Shown piece after piece: positions 24,517 to 37,600 of a stretch of DNA of 64,000 nt. The DNA lies in the NCBI GenBank assembly GCA_949775045.1, contig OX459102.1:7038073-7102072 (forward strand). The letters are read 5' to 3'. Under the pieces are notes generated by a model. The model was not told the DNA's origin and made no database searches. It was given only the letters and a program-made list of their open reading frames with translations. The stretch's first letter is position 1. Each line of letters opens with the position of its first letter. This stretch comes from Metridium senile. Taxonomy: Eukaryota; Cnidaria; Anthozoa; Actiniaria; Metridiidae. A program made the translations under genes and the position numbers.

Positions 24517-25317
24517 AACGTAACAGTGATGATGACGATAATAACAATGATGGTGATTATGATATTATTGATGAGAATCATAATATTAATAACAATGATG
24601 ATAATGACGATGATAATAATAATAATAATGATGATAACAACAATGATAATAGAGTAATAATAATAATGATGATAACAACAATGATAATAGAGTAATAATA
24701 ATAATAATGATGATGATGATGTTCATGATAACCATCATGATGATGTTGATAGTGATGATAACAATATTATTAATAATGATAATGATGTATTTCAATAATG
24801 TTTACCTTCACTGTAAACAGTTCTCTTCCTTCAATGGTTTGTCCAATACTAAACAACTCTGCACCAGCCGGTCCAGCATTATTCTTCACCAGCTCTGAAA
24901 TCTTTTTTACTACCTTGAATAGGTTAATACAAGCAATCAATGAATAAACAAATGGATGGATGGATGGATAGATTGTGAAGTGTGAAGTGCAACAAAATAA
25001 GTAATAACAATAAAATAAATGAATGAATAAAGATCAACTAAATGAATGAATGAATGAATGTTCAATTGATTGGTTGGTCAAAGGAATGAATGGATGAATC
25101 AATGGAAGAATGAATGAATGAAAGAATGGATGGATGAACAAACGAATGTTTGATTGATTGATTGACTGACTGATTGATTGATTGATTGACTGATTGACTG
25201 ATTGACTGACTGATTGATTGATGATTGATTAACTGATTGACTGATTGACTGACTGATTGATTGATTGATTGATGAATTGATTGTTTGATTAATTGATTGA
25301 TTGATCGATCGATCGAT

Positions 25318-25365
<48 letters not shown>

Positions 25366-25449
25366 CTAAAGAATGAACGAATGAATGAATGAATGAATTG
25401 AATGAATGAATGAACGAATGAATGAATTTAATGAATGAATAAATGAATG

Positions 25450-25480
<31 letters not shown>

Positions 25481-28142
25481 CAATGGATAAATGAATGGAC
25501 TGATGAACGCCGGAATGAATGTTTGTCCAAAACTCACCTCTTCAAATGGATGGTATTTCTCGTACCAGCTCAATGCCTTATCGCTTGTATGTGAAGGCTC
25601 GTCGTTTTGATGGTCCATTATAGCTTGTAGGTTATGCATAAGGACGTGATATTTTATGTTATAAGTATCCAAGAAAGCAGTAAAGTGGCTAAAGTCGAGT
25701 AATTTCACATGGATATCAACAGGTTTACCGATTTCGCCTGGGAACTGCCAGAAATCGTACTAAAAAGACAACAATTTATTATCATCATCATTATCATCAC
25801 CACAAACATCATCATTTTCAAGACCACCACAATCATCATCACCACAATCATCATCATCATCATTATTATCACCACAATCATTATCATCATCATTATGATC
25901 ACCACAATCATCATCATCATCATTATGATCACCACAATCATCATCATTATGATCACCACAATCATCATCATTATGATCACCACAACCATCATCATCAACA
26001 TGATCACCACAACCATCATCATCATTATGATCACCACAATCATCATCATCATCATTATGATCACCACAACCATCATCATCATGATCACCACAATCATCAT
26101 CATCATTATGATCACCACAACCATCATCATTATGATCACCACAACCATCATCATCATCATGATCACCACAATCATCATCATTATGATCACCACAACCATC
26201 ATCATCATGATCACCACAATCATCATCATTATGATCACCACAACCATCATCATCATCATGATCACCACAATCATCATCATCATCATGATCACCACAATCA
26301 TCATCATTATGATCACCACAACCATCATCATTATGATCACCACAATCATCATCATTATGATCACCACAATCATCATCATTATGATCACCACAACCATCAT
26401 CATTATGATCACCACAATCATCATCATCATCATTATGATCACCACAATCATCATCATTATGATCACCACAATCATCATCATTATGATCACCACAACCATC
26501 ATCATCATGATCACCACAATCATCATCATTATGATCACCACAACCATCATCATTATGATCACCACAATCATCATCATCATTATGATCACCACAATCATCA
26601 TCATTATGATCACCACAATCATCATCATCATTATGATCACCACAACCATCATCATCATTATGATCACCACAACCATCATCATTATGATCACCACAATCAT
26701 CATCATCATTATGATCACCACAATCATCATCATTATGATCACCACAACCATCATCATTATGATCACCACAATCATCATCATCATCATTATGATCACCACA
26801 ATCATCATCATCATTATGATGATCACCACAATCATCATCATCAGTGTCATTATTTCAGTTTAATGTCATAATAATCATGATCAAAATTATCATCGATCGT
26901 AATTATTAATTCATCAGTGTCATTATCATTATCAACATCATAGTCTACATCGTTATTATTATCATTATAACTACCATCGTTAACATCATCATATTCATTC
27001 CACCAAAATATCAACAATATCATCATCATTACCGTATTCCATTACCTTCTGCGAATCGGTCTGTTCAATGTTGATAAGGATATTCAACTGTTGAAGATTT
27101 TCTGGGAATATTCTAAGCACTTTGTCTCTGATCACAAAAAGAACGGGAAATTACCAAATAATTAAACTATTTAAAATTGGGTTTCCTATAGTATATTACC
27201 AAGGTTTGTATTAGCTGTGCTAAATAAAAAGGAATAAATAATATATCGCATGTACAGGATATCGATGCTAAGGCTATTAAATGAAGAACTTGCCTTACCA
27301 CAGGCTGTACTAAATACAAAATAATTTATCCCATGCTATCGAGGCTTAGGCTGTGCAATGAATAACTTACCTTACCACAGGCTGTACTAATTACAAAAGA
27401 ATATATCACATGCTATCAAGGCTTAGGCTGTGCAATGAAGAACTCGCCTTACCACAGACTGTACTAAATACAAAAGAATATATCACATGCTATCATGGCT
27501 TAGGCTGTGCAATGAATAACTTGCCTTACCACAGGCTGTACTAGAGGCAAAAGAATATATCACATGCTATCAAAGCTTAGGCTGTACAATGAAGAACTCG
27601 CCTTACCACAGACTGTACTAAATACAAAAGAATATATCACATGCTATCGAGGCTTAGGCTGTGCAATGCAGAACTTGCCCTACACAGGCTGTACTAAATA
27701 CAAAAGAATATATCAGATGCTATCGAAGCTTAGGCTGTACAATGAAGAACTCGCCTTACCACAAGCTGTACTAAATACAAAAAGAATATATCACATGCTA
27801 TCGAAGTTTAGGCTGTGCAATAAAGAACTTGCCTTACCACGGGCTGTACTAAATACAAAACAAATATATCACACGCTATCGAGGCTTAGGCTGTGCAATG
27901 AAGAACTTGCCTCACAACAGGCTGTACTAAATACAAAACAAATATATCACATGCTATCGAGGCTAAGGCTGCACATTGGTCAATTCGAAACTACCATGTA
28001 ATGAATACAATAGCATGTATCATAATATATCGAAGCTAAGACTGAAATATTGTTTGACATCTTACCCTGAGAATTCGCCACAGTGACCAATAGTAATACC
28101 ATTTATGAACAGAAGCCCAAGCATTAACGCTTTGAACGCCAT
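20373..28142 (-). CDS. Secreted pro-carboxypeptidase, family M14A, ten exons, complete (paralogue 1)
   Basis: Exons in transcription order: 28142-28066, 27127-27046, 25759-25538, 24913-24806, 24128-24024, 23399-23283, 22809-22713, 22202-21988, 21412-21328 and 20572-20373; phases agree and give 435 residues. A signal peptide (MAFKALMLGLLFINGITIGH) leads into an M14 activation domain (DKVLRIFPENL, YDFWQFPG) and then the zinc peptidase domain. Visible are GIHAREW (zinc His and Glu), WRKNRR, DLNRNFPYNW (substrate carboxylate Asn-Arg), IHSYSQMW (third zinc ligand), LLYATTG (Tyr248 equivalent) and ELRDKGRYGF (catalytic Glu270 equivalent). The residue matching bovine 255 is Lys (TGTTKDF), unlike Ile in CPA or Asp in CPB, suggesting acidic C-terminal substrates as in CPO (Arg there). 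It is probably a secreted digestive zymogen. Neighbour 31691-46477 is its tandem paralogue. Confidence 0.95.
20597..20758. mobile_element. GCCATCTTG MITE, copy cut off by a GAT repeat
   Basis: The left arm, AATAGTCCCC through CGAAGCGAGACGAACGTTGG, and the inner right arm are present. The outer right arm is replaced at CGCTTCGA by a long (GAT)n array. Confidence 0.7.
20759..21290. repeat. GAT/AAT microsatellite
   Basis: Irregular GATGATAATAATGA repeats in the last carboxypeptidase intron. A ~130-bp block with ATGAATACAGATGATAATA occurs twice (near 20910 and 21080). Confidence 0.88.
21713..21874. mobile_element. 162-bp palindromic MITE (TTCACAGTTCCG family), copy 2
   Basis: AGTCCTTTTCACAGTTCC and its inverse; same length as 2014-2175, with several base changes in the arms. 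Confidence 0.8.
22290..22695. repeat. ATC-rich microsatellite with (CAA)n
   Basis: ATCATT triplets, with a ~70-bp duplicated block (ATAATTGTCATCATTATTAT) and a CAACAACAA tract near 22535. It fills the intron between exons 7 and 8 of carboxypeptidase 1. Confidence 0.85.
23018..23240. repeat. (GAAT)n / GGAT tetranucleotide repeat
   Basis: Almost pure GAAT from 23150 to 23205, mixed elsewhere. Intronic. Confidence 0.9.
23498..23795. mobile_element. 298-bp MITE (AACACGGCGGTCAAACG family), complete
   Basis: AACACGGCGGTCAAACGGCC at the left and the inverse TCGTTTGACCGCCGTGTT at the right, with CACGCATGCG inside each end. Intron 6 of carboxypeptidase 1. A partial relative is at 19558; an end fragment is near 38690. 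Confidence 0.8.
24155..24800. repeat. GAT/AAT microsatellite
   Basis: Long GAT runs, pure near 24465-24515, and repeats of AATAATGATGATAACAACAA. It fills the intron between exons 4 and 5. Confidence 0.9.
24940..25500. repeat. GATT/GAAT/GACT tetranucleotide tract
   Basis: (GATT)n with GACT variants at 25150-25365, a GATCGATCGATC core near 25303, then GAAT and CAAT runs. Confidence 0.9.
25775..26860. repeat. CACAA(C/T)CATCATCATTATGATCAC minisatellite
   Basis: About 45 units of 21-30 bp, each with a TGATCA palindrome and a variable number of ATC triplets, starting just upstream of carboxypeptidase exon 3. All lengths are multiples of three, so frames of about 380 codons stay open on both strands. 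More irregular ATC/ATT repeats continue to 27040. Confidence 0.9.
27235..27990. repeat. ~77-bp tandem repeat in intron 1 of carboxypeptidase 1
   Basis: About ten copies of a unit with GCTATCGAGGCTTAGGCTG and GTACTAAATACAAAAGAATA. Copies differ by a few bases. Confidence 0.88.
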
Positions 28143-28284
28143 TTTCGCCTGATAAAAAAAATAAACCGACTCTTGTTATTGATATCTCTTTCTTCTATCT
28201 GAAACAAAAGAAATATTTGCTGATATTCTTTGATCTTTTCCAAAGATATTTTAAAAGGGTATATTTAATTAAAAAAATACTTTT

Positions 28285-28770
28285 ATCAAGATTAAAGCTG
28301 TTGAGTTATTTTTGTGACAACGTTTTTGAAAATATTTGTATATCAAAGACTGAACAGGGATGACAACACAACCTTTATGGAATATGCTGTAAATGTCTTT
28401 CTATTGTCTTTTTGAAAATATTTGTATATCCTTAATGCATTCAAAGACTAAACTTAAGTACAGGGATGACAAGCTTTATGGAATATGCTGTAAATGTCAT
28501 TATATTGTCTTTTTGAAAATATTTGTATATCCTTAATACGTTCAAAGACTTTACTTACCTTGATTATAATAAGTAAAGGAATGACAAGCTTTATAGAATA
28601 AGCTGTAAATGTCATTCTATTACCTTTTTACAAATATTTGTATATCCTTAATACGTTCAAAGCCTAAACTTTACTTACCTTGATTATAAGTACAAGGATG
28701 ACAAGCTTTATGGAATATGCTGTTAATATTTCTCTATTGTATTTTTGTTAATCTTTATGGTATATCCAAA
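28285..28770. repeat. ~115-bp tandem repeat
   Basis: About four copies with ATGACAAGCTTTATGGAATA and TTTGTATATCCTTAAT, 150-630 bp upstream of the carboxypeptidase 1 start. The promoter of that gene must lie in or near it. Confidence 0.8.
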
Positions 28771-28854
28771 AGTCGTCAATTTACATCCATAAGCTTCACT
28801 TCTCTTAGTAGTTCCCTTAGTAGTACTCTAAGTAATTATTTTATTGTTTAGATA

Positions 28855-29500
28855 ATTCTACTGGTTCCTGTTCTAGCTAAGTTAAAACATCATCAACACA
28901 AATTTCCCATTAACTGAAATACAAAATTCTCATAACATATTATAACGTTTTATATTTTTATTCGTATTTTATGATCATTTTAAGTAGTTTTTTATGTTCT
29001 TTTAATGCGATTTTGTCTTAGTTTTCGATGGTTGATTTTAGTGCCGGTTAAAGAAGTTGTTTTATGTTCTAGTAAATTTAAAACATTATCAACAAAAAAT
29101 CACCATTTTTTCCATTTCCTGCATGAAATACAAAATTCTCATAACATATTCAGTAGCATTTTATACATTTTTATTAGTATTTTATGATCATTTAAAGTAG
29201 TTTTCAAATGTTCGTTTTAAGGCTATTTTGTTTTAGTTTTTCGGTGTTTGATTTTAGTGCCGGTTAATGAAGTCGTTTTATGTTCTTGTAAATTTAAAAC
29301 ATTATCAACAAAAAATACAATTTTTTCCATTTACTGAAATATAAAATTCTCATAACATATTCAGTAGCATTTTATACATTTTTATTAGTATTTTATCATC
29401 ATTTAATGTAGTTTTCAAATGTTCGTTTTAAGGCTATTTTGTATTAGTTTTTCGGTGTTTGATTTCAGTGCTGGTTATAGAGAAGTTGTTTTATGTTGTT
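28855..29500. repeat. ~220-bp tandem repeat
   Basis: Three copies with AATTTAAAACATTATCAACA and GTGTTTGATTTTAGTGCCGG. AT-rich, no coding frame. Confidence 0.8.
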
Positions 29501-29569
29501 AAGCCATGCATTCATCGTAATGCAGGGAGTTTCTTAATAACCAGTTAGATTACTAGCTAAGCGGTAAAT

Positions 29570-29815
29570 ATGACTTTATCGAATGAATCAAAATGGCGCT
29601 TGTTCGATCGATCGCTGAATACCAGTAAATAATATAAATCAAACGGTAAATCTCATTCCCTGCTAGCAGAGATTACTTTTTTTTCTACAATTCCGTGCCG
29701 GTGCGTGTCTGTACGGTGGAAAAAGCAGCCTATGCTAGCATAAAATTAGATTTACCAATGGATCTGATATTCAGCGACCGATCGATCAAGCGCCATTTTG
29801 GATCACTCGGTCAAA
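29570..29815. mobile_element. Inverted-repeat MITE (AATGGCGCTTG arms)
   Basis: CAAAATGGCGCTTGTTCGAT near 29588 pairs with ATCAAGCGCCATTTTGGATC near 29785. The arms also share CGATCGCTGAAT and ATTCAGCGACCG. Confidence 0.65.
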
Positions 29816-29831
29816 CTCATTCCTAGTATTT

Positions 29832-30123
29832 TCACAGGGAGCCCAAGGTCATCACTTGTGATCTTTTACAGTAAATGTATGGAGTCGCGAGATATCCTTT
29901 CGCTGTGTCTCAAATATACAATAATAAAAACTTTTTTTTCTGGGGTATTTTCGTCAAAATCGCTCTAATTGAGCTATAACTCGGTCACAGACTAGAAAAC
30001 AATTATACACAACTATCTGCGTAAAAAGTTTTTATTATTGTATATTTGAGGCACAGCGAAAGGATATCTCGCGAGTCCATACACTTACTGTAAAAGATCA
30101 CAAGTGATGAGCTAGGGTACCCT
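29832..30123. mobile_element. Inverted-repeat MITE (TCACTTGTGATC arms)
   Basis: Arms of about 95 bp: ATCACTTGTGATCTTTTACA and TATCCTTTCGCTGTG at the left, their inverses at 30025-30110. Confidence 0.75.
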
Positions 30124-30269
30124 GTGGTATTTTGATTGACGGCCGACAAAATACTAGTTTGCAAACGAGATATCAAACGTCGGGGGTAGCACTTCAACCA
30201 TAATGGTAGTAAATCAAAGTACAACTGTTTTAACGTAGCAGTTCTATTTAGTTGTTATTCATTTAGAGC

Positions 30270-30545
30270 GAAAATGTTTTAGAGTTGTTCACATTAACCC
30301 GCGAAACAAGATGGTTTGTGGTAGTCAAATAACAAGAAAACGAAACACAATGGAATTAAAGTGCATTAAAGAGTTGTACACCGTAAAGTGTGTTTCCGGG
30401 TAAGAGTGGTTTTCATTAACCTGTGAAACTAGCTAGTGTATTAGTTAAAGTATGATAGTCAATTAACAAAAAAAGAACACAATGGAATTAAGTGATAGAC
30501 TAAAGTGTGTTTCACGGGTTAAAAAGAACAGCTATATCCATGAAC
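30270..30545. repeat. Decayed remnants of the GAGTGGTTTTCATTAACC MITE
   Basis: Two partial, overlapping copies with AACACAATGGAATTAA and GTGTTTCACGGGTTA, related to 2693-2833. Bases 30546-30970 hold nothing I can name. Confidence 0.5.
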
Positions 30546-30973
30546 TACTGCGTAAAAGTTCTCATTCATAGGGACTGTTAGTCACTATCAAACAGCCTCG
30601 TTCCCAAGGGCTATTCCCGTCCAATTGTGACCGCAAAGCACTGGGAATGAGATTGACTACAAAATGATATTTCAAATGATTTTATTGTTTAGCATCTGTT
30701 TTATTTAGCATTATGGCGATTGTCTTTTTATTGTTGTGGCTCATTTTATAGTTATAATTTTAGCAGGATGCTCTAACTACTAAGGACATTCGGCGTAATA
30801 TTTTTTTTCCTATTTTATGTATTTATTTTATTTTTTTAGAGTGTTTTGAGGATTTCTTTATCTGCGATATTCCATGAAATAATTTTAGCTTTAAAAAGTA
30901 ATGCAGTGAATCGATACATAACTGATATGTTTCGATTCACTGAATTATCCTTTCCACGGTTCACGTCCACAAC

Positions 30974-31110
30974 CTCAGCCTCGATAGCGTGTAATATATT
31001 CTTTACAATTTGACTACAGCTCGCAATAATTTAGGAAATGTACCCGTTAGTGAAACTATTGAAACACTTCCACGGACAGTACATTTATAGTCAAATTGAT
31101 TGACGAGAAA
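30974..31110. mobile_element. CCTCGATAGC-family MITE, diverged
   Basis: CAGCCTCGATAGCGTGTAAT at the left; TATAGTCAAATTG at the right. Confidence 0.6.
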
Positions 31111-31189
31111 CGTGAAATACGGCAATGGGCGATTTGCATTTTATACAACCAAGACCAGAATGCTTTGCCTACTTAGCTTTCGCTACGCA

Positions 31190-31345
31190 GATCCCTGCGC
31201 CATCTTGAAAGGTAGCCGGGCCTTTGCATCGAAGCGAGACGAATGTTGAGCATGTAATGATAGAGACACGTGAATAATTGTACGTAACGCGAGGTGTTAA
31301 AACGGTCTCTATCATTGCAAGCTCAACGTTCGTCTCGCTTCGATC
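31190..31345. mobile_element. GCCATCTTG MITE, copy 3
   Basis: TGCGCCATCTTGAAAGGTAG, GAAGCGAGACGAATG, and the inverse GTTCGTCTCGCTTCGAT at the right. Bases 31350-31690, after the carboxypeptidase 2 stop, hold no feature I can support. Confidence 0.7.
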
Positions 31346-31690
31346 ATCATGCAAATGGCCTATTTTCAATAGAACGTTTATGTACAACCAACTTTTAACA
31401 TGCAAATAAGCATATGTGTAAATTAAAATGCTAGTGAGGTGAGTTTTTCCTTGAACCAAAAGACACTGCTCCAATTTAAATTCGGAAATTTGTGAAATAA
31501 ATAAATATTAAAAGTGATTTCAAGCAAATCAATGAATCACTTATTTTTCATTTCAGTGATTATTTTAAGCGCAACTCACTGAAGCAAATAGCTACACGCA
31601 CAAGCACGCCTCTTTAGCATGTTATTTTACAAATATGCTCATTTGCATGTTAGGAGTGGATCATACGAAAACGTTCTAATGTTATGTTTT

Positions 31691-34600
31691 TCATTTTGCG
31701 TCACTATTGTCTTCGATTTCCATTTGAGCAACCATTGCTTTGATTCCAGCAAACGTTTCTATAACTGTAGGTAGGATCTGACTTTCCGGTAAAATAAATC
31801 CCGTCTTTCCTTTATCTCTTAGTTCTAGAACGTAAGAGTATTTTACACCAAGCTCACCGTACGTGAAATCCTTTGTGCTGCCTGATGTTTTGTCTAGAAG
31901 GATATAGAAACAGAAATAGAAAATATTATTATCGAACATATACAAGGCCATGCAAAGCAGTGTTAAACTACCCTCTCTAAAACGTGCAGCCAAGTGCGTT
32001 TACCATTGTTTTACCATTTTTTTGATAATTATCATATATTACCAATATTGTCATCGAATATCCTCATCATCATCATTATCATCACAATCACCAGTGTACT
32101 CACATAAAAGTTTTGATGAGCTATCTACTTGATATTGTGTTCCCATGGCTGACTGAATACCTTGTGCCCCAGCCTTCCCTACTTGCAACTAAGAACAAAC
32201 GCAGAAACCATTGTATTATATCATACCGTATTTACTCGAATAAGCGCCGCGGCGCTCATTAAATGTTTCTCAATTTCCGTTTCTCGGTGTTTGGATCCCC
32301 TGATCAAACGCTCGCACTCGTTTTTTATCTATTACATCCTATTACAATAATAAAGATAAGTGCGTTGTTACCATGTCTGGTACATTAATCTAGAAGGATG
32401 ATAGAAGACATCAACAGGCATTAAAGAGAGACCGTTACGCCGGTTAGGGCTTGAGACCTGAAAAAAAATTCAGACTTAGGACGGGTCTCGAACCCGTGAC
32501 CTTTGCGATGCTGGTACAATTCTCTACCACCTGTATGTATGAGCTATCTAAGCCGCAGGGGAAAGCGGTCACATAGGAACTAGTATAGCACAGCTCGTGC
32601 TGAATAAAGACATATTAAAGATAAGTGTGTTGTTACCATGCCTGGTACATTAATGAAGGAGAATAGAAGACGTCTACAGGCATTTAAGATAACATCCATT
32701 ACATCCGCCAAAATGCTGATCTTACCAATTCATTGTAGTCTTGGGGAGATTCCTCCGTAAATCCCCATGGCAACATCCACATTTGACTGTACGAGTGAAT
32801 GTCCACGTAAGCTTTAAGAGTGTGACCAAGGGCTCGAAGGTAGTTGACTACATTCTTGACTTCTAGTTCTGATTCTTGTGAAGGACCTCGGTATATCTCG
32901 CTGCAAGGGTTAGTGCTTGCTGCACCCTCGACTAGAAAAGAACCATTGTTATCGTAATCGTTATTACAGTCAAATTCTAAAGAATATATTATACACTTTC
33001 CAGATCGGCGAGAACTGTAAAAAGGACGTTAGCCGTTAAAAGAGTCCCCTTCACAGTTCCCTGCGCCATATTAAAAGGTAGCCGGGCCTTTGCATCGAAG
33101 CGGGACGAACGTTGAGCTTGCAATGATAGAGACCTTTAAAAACCTCGAGGAACAATTATTCACGAGACTCTATCATTGCAAGCTCAACGTTCGTCTCGCT
33201 TCGATGCAATAGGCAAAGGCTCGGCTACTTTTAGGCCTACTCCGCGTCATAAGATCACAAAAGATCGCTCAAAATCGCCGAACATCTTACTCGCCTAAGA
33301 TCGCCTTAGATTTTAGGAGCTTTTTGCTAAAATTACCTAAATTTTTACGGCGATTTTATGACCTGAAATAGGCCTACCATTCAAGATAGGATAAGGAACT
33401 TTGAAGGTGACTATTGGAGTATCTGAGTTCGCAGAAAGCCAAAAACCTCAGTATTTTCAGAGTGAAAATATATATCTTACCATCTTTTCCCCAATTGAAA
33501 GGAAAGTTTCTGTTTAAGTCCACACCATGGCAACCCTTATCTACTGGTCTTCGATTTTTCCTCCACATACGATCCTGGGATGAACCATGCATGTGATCAA
33601 ATAGTGAGGAGCATTGTGAACAATTATAATGATTGGAGATAATAACGATGATGATAATAGTAATGACAATATTGATGATGGTGATGAGAATGACAATATT
33701 GATGATGGTGATAAATATAACAATAACGATGATGACGATGACGATGATGATAATAGCAATGACAATATTGATGATGGTGATGACAATGATGATGACGACG
33801 ACGATGATGATAATAACGATGATGATGATGATGAAGATGACGATGATGATGATGATGAAGATGACGATGAAGATGATGATAATAACGATGATGATAATAA
33901 CGATGATAATAATAACGATGATGATAATAACGATGATGATAATAACGATGATGATAATAACGATGATGATGATGATGAAGATGACGACGACGAAGATGAT
34001 GATTATAACGATGATAATAATAACGATAATGATAATAACGATGATGATGAAGATGACGATGAAGATGATGATAATAACGATGATAATAATAACGATAATG
34101 ATAATAACGATGATGATGAAGATGACGACGAAAATGATGATAATAACGATGATAATAATAACGATAATGATAATAACGATGATGATGACGACGATGATGA
34201 TAATAATAACAATGATGATGATGACTGCATGTGATGATGACGATGAAATGACGATATAATCAAGATCACAGACGATGATAATAATAACGATAAATGGTAT
34301 CAACCTTTTTCCACGAGTAATCGTATCCATCGCCATTAAACACAGGTAGAATAATGAAGTCAATCTTGTCGAGTGTCTTCGTGACTGTTGGGTCCTTGCC
34401 ATACTTAGTCACTAACTACGAACAAAACCAGACATAATAATAATGGTGGTGACGATGATGTTGGTGGTAACGATGGTGTAAGTAAGAATGAAGATGATTG
34501 AACATGCATGATGATGGTTGTAACAATGATGATGATCAAACAAATGTTTGTAGGTTTAATTTTGATTCATGATAGTAGTTGTTGGTCCTCAACCTAATTT

Positions 34601-37600
34601 TTATTAACTTCTCCTAATCTGATGATGATAACACTATAACAATAGTGAAGGTTGTGGTAGTTATGATAATGATTATGATGATGGTGAAAACGATGATGAT
34701 GAAAGTGCAGAAAAACAATTTCACGGAAGGAGTATTTTTGAAAGTGAAGAAAGACAATCAAGTAGAGAAAAAGATATAAATACCTGTTCTATCATGTAGA
34801 CGCACGTGGCCGGCCCCACCCATTCACGAGCGTGAATTCCACAGTTAATAAAGAACACGGGGTTTTGATTCTTAGGTGCACCTTCGATCTTTGAAAGATA
34901 CAGAAAGGTATTTTTATTTAGACAGCGTAACAATGATCAATCAATCAATGATAATGATAAATCATAACGATGATGATTACAATGATGATGATGGATATAC
35001 ATGTAATGATGATGATGATGATGTTGTTGATACATGTAGCGATCCTGAAATGATGTAGTGACATGATGATGATGACAAGATGATGATGATGATGGTGGTG
35101 GTGGTAATAATGATGGTATTGGTGAAAATGATGATAATGAGGGTAATGATGATAATGATGATGATGATGGTATTGGTGATAACGATGATGATGATGGTAT
35201 TGGTGGTAATGATGATGGTATTGGTGGTAATGGTGATAATGAGGGTAATGCTGATAATGATGATGATGATTGTATTGGTGATAATGATGATGATGATGGT
35301 ATTGGTGGAAATGATGATGATGATGGTGGTAATAATGATGGTATATTGGTGATAATGATGATAATGAGGGTAATGCTGATAATGATGATGATGATGGTAT
35401 TGGTGATGATGATGATGATGATGGTGTTGGTGGTAATGATGATGGTGTTGGTGGTAATGATGATGGTGTTGGTGGTAATGATGATGGTATTGGTGGTAAT
35501 GGTGATAATGATGATAATGAGGGTAATGCTGATAATGATGATCATGATGGTATTAGTGGAAATGATGATGATGATGATGATGGTGGTAATAATGATGGTA
35601 TATTGGTGAAAATGCTGATAATGATGATGATGATGGTATTGGTGATAACGATGATGATGATGGTATTGGTGGTAATGATGATGGTATTGGTGGTAATGAT
35701 GATGGTATTGGTGGTAATGGTGATAATGAGGGTAATGCTGATAATGATGATGATGATTGTATTGGTGATAATGATGATGATGATGGTATTGGTGGAAATG
35801 ATGATGATGATGGTGGTAATAATGATGGTATATTGGTGATAATGATGATAATGAGGGTAATGCTGATAATGATGATGATGATGGTATTGGTGGTAATGAT
35901 GATGGTGTTGGTGGTAATGATGATGGTATTGGTGGTAATGATGATGGTATTGGTGGTAATGGTGATAATGATGATAATGAGGGTAATGCTGATAATGATG
36001 ATGATGATGGTATTGGTGATGATGATGATGATGATGGTGTTGGTGGTAATGATGATGATGATGATGGTGTTGGTGGTAATGATGATGGTATTGGTGGTAA
36101 TGATGATGGTGTTGGTGGTAATGATGATGGTATTGGTGGTAATGATGATGGTATTGGTGGTAATGATGATGGTATTGGTGGTAATGGTGATAATGATGAT
36201 AATGAGGGTAATGCTGATAATGATGATGATGATGGTATTGGTGATGATGATGATGATGATGGTGTTGGTGGTAATGATGATGATGATGATGGTGTTGGTG
36301 GTAATGATGATGGTATTGGTGGTAATGATGATGGTGTTGGTGGTAATGATGATGGTATTGGTGGTAATGATGATGGTATTGGTGGTAATGATGATGGTAT
36401 TGGTGGTAATGGTGATAATGATGATAATGAGGGTAATGCTGATAATGATGATGATGATGGTATTGGTGATGATGATGATGATGATGGTGTTGGTGGTAAT
36501 GATGATGATGATGATGGTGTTGGTGGTAATGATGATGGTATTGGTGGTAATGATGATGGTATTGGTGGTAATGCTGATAATGATGATCATGATGGTATTA
36601 GTGGAAATGATGATGATGATGATGATGATGGTGGTAATAATGATGGTTTATTGGTGAAAATGATGATAATGAGGGTAATGCTGATAATGATGATGATGAT
36701 GGTATTGGTGGAAATGATGATGATGATTATACATGTAATGATGATGATGATGATGTTGATACATGTAGCGATCATGACATGATGTAGTGACATGATGATG
36801 ATGATGATGGTGATGGTATTGGTGGTAATGATCATGGTGATGGTAATGGTGACGATCATTAGGGTAATGGTAATAATAATGATAATACATGATGGTATTG
36901 GTAGTAAAAATGATGATGATGATGGTATTGGTGGTAATAATGGTGGTGTTAATAGAAGGAAATAGGTTATTGATGTCATTGGTAGAAATACCGCGACGTT
37001 TCGACTGCAATATGCTAGTCTTCATCAGGCGATGGTGTAGACTGGACTGATGATGGTTGTCTTATATACTGTTCGCCGATAATCCTACGAACAGTATATA
37101 AGACAACCATCATCCAGTCTACACCATCGCCTGATGAAGACTAGCAGATTGCAGTCGAAACGTCGCGGTATTTCTACCAATGACCTCAATCGTGAGACAA
37201 TTGATTAAGTATCCTTTTAATAATGATGGTATTGGTGGAAATGATGATAATGATGATATTGGTGGTAATGATGATGGTATTGGTGGAAATGATGATAATG
37301 ATGGTATTGGTGGAAATGATGATGATGATGGTAATGACATAATGATGATGATGACGGTATAGGTGATAATAATAATGATGATGGTAATGGTGATACTGAT
37401 GATAATGGTGGTATTGGTGATAATTATGATAATGATGGTAATGCTGATAATAATGATGATGATGATGGTAATGACATGATGATGATAATGGCAATGGTGA
37501 TAATGATTATGTTCATGACATGATGATGATGGTATTGGTGTAATGTAATGTAATAACTTTATTTATACACAAATGCTCTATCAATATTAAATACAAAAAC

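Noticed and set aside
25705..26863. Long open frames of about 380 codons on both strands
   Set aside because: Created by a triplet-periodic ATC/GAT array; composition is only a few residues, and the array lies in an intron.
33374..34402. 342-codon minus-strand frame ending in carboxypeptidase-like sequence
   Set aside because: It reads through a GAT array intron into exon 7; the real exon starts at the acceptor at 33574.
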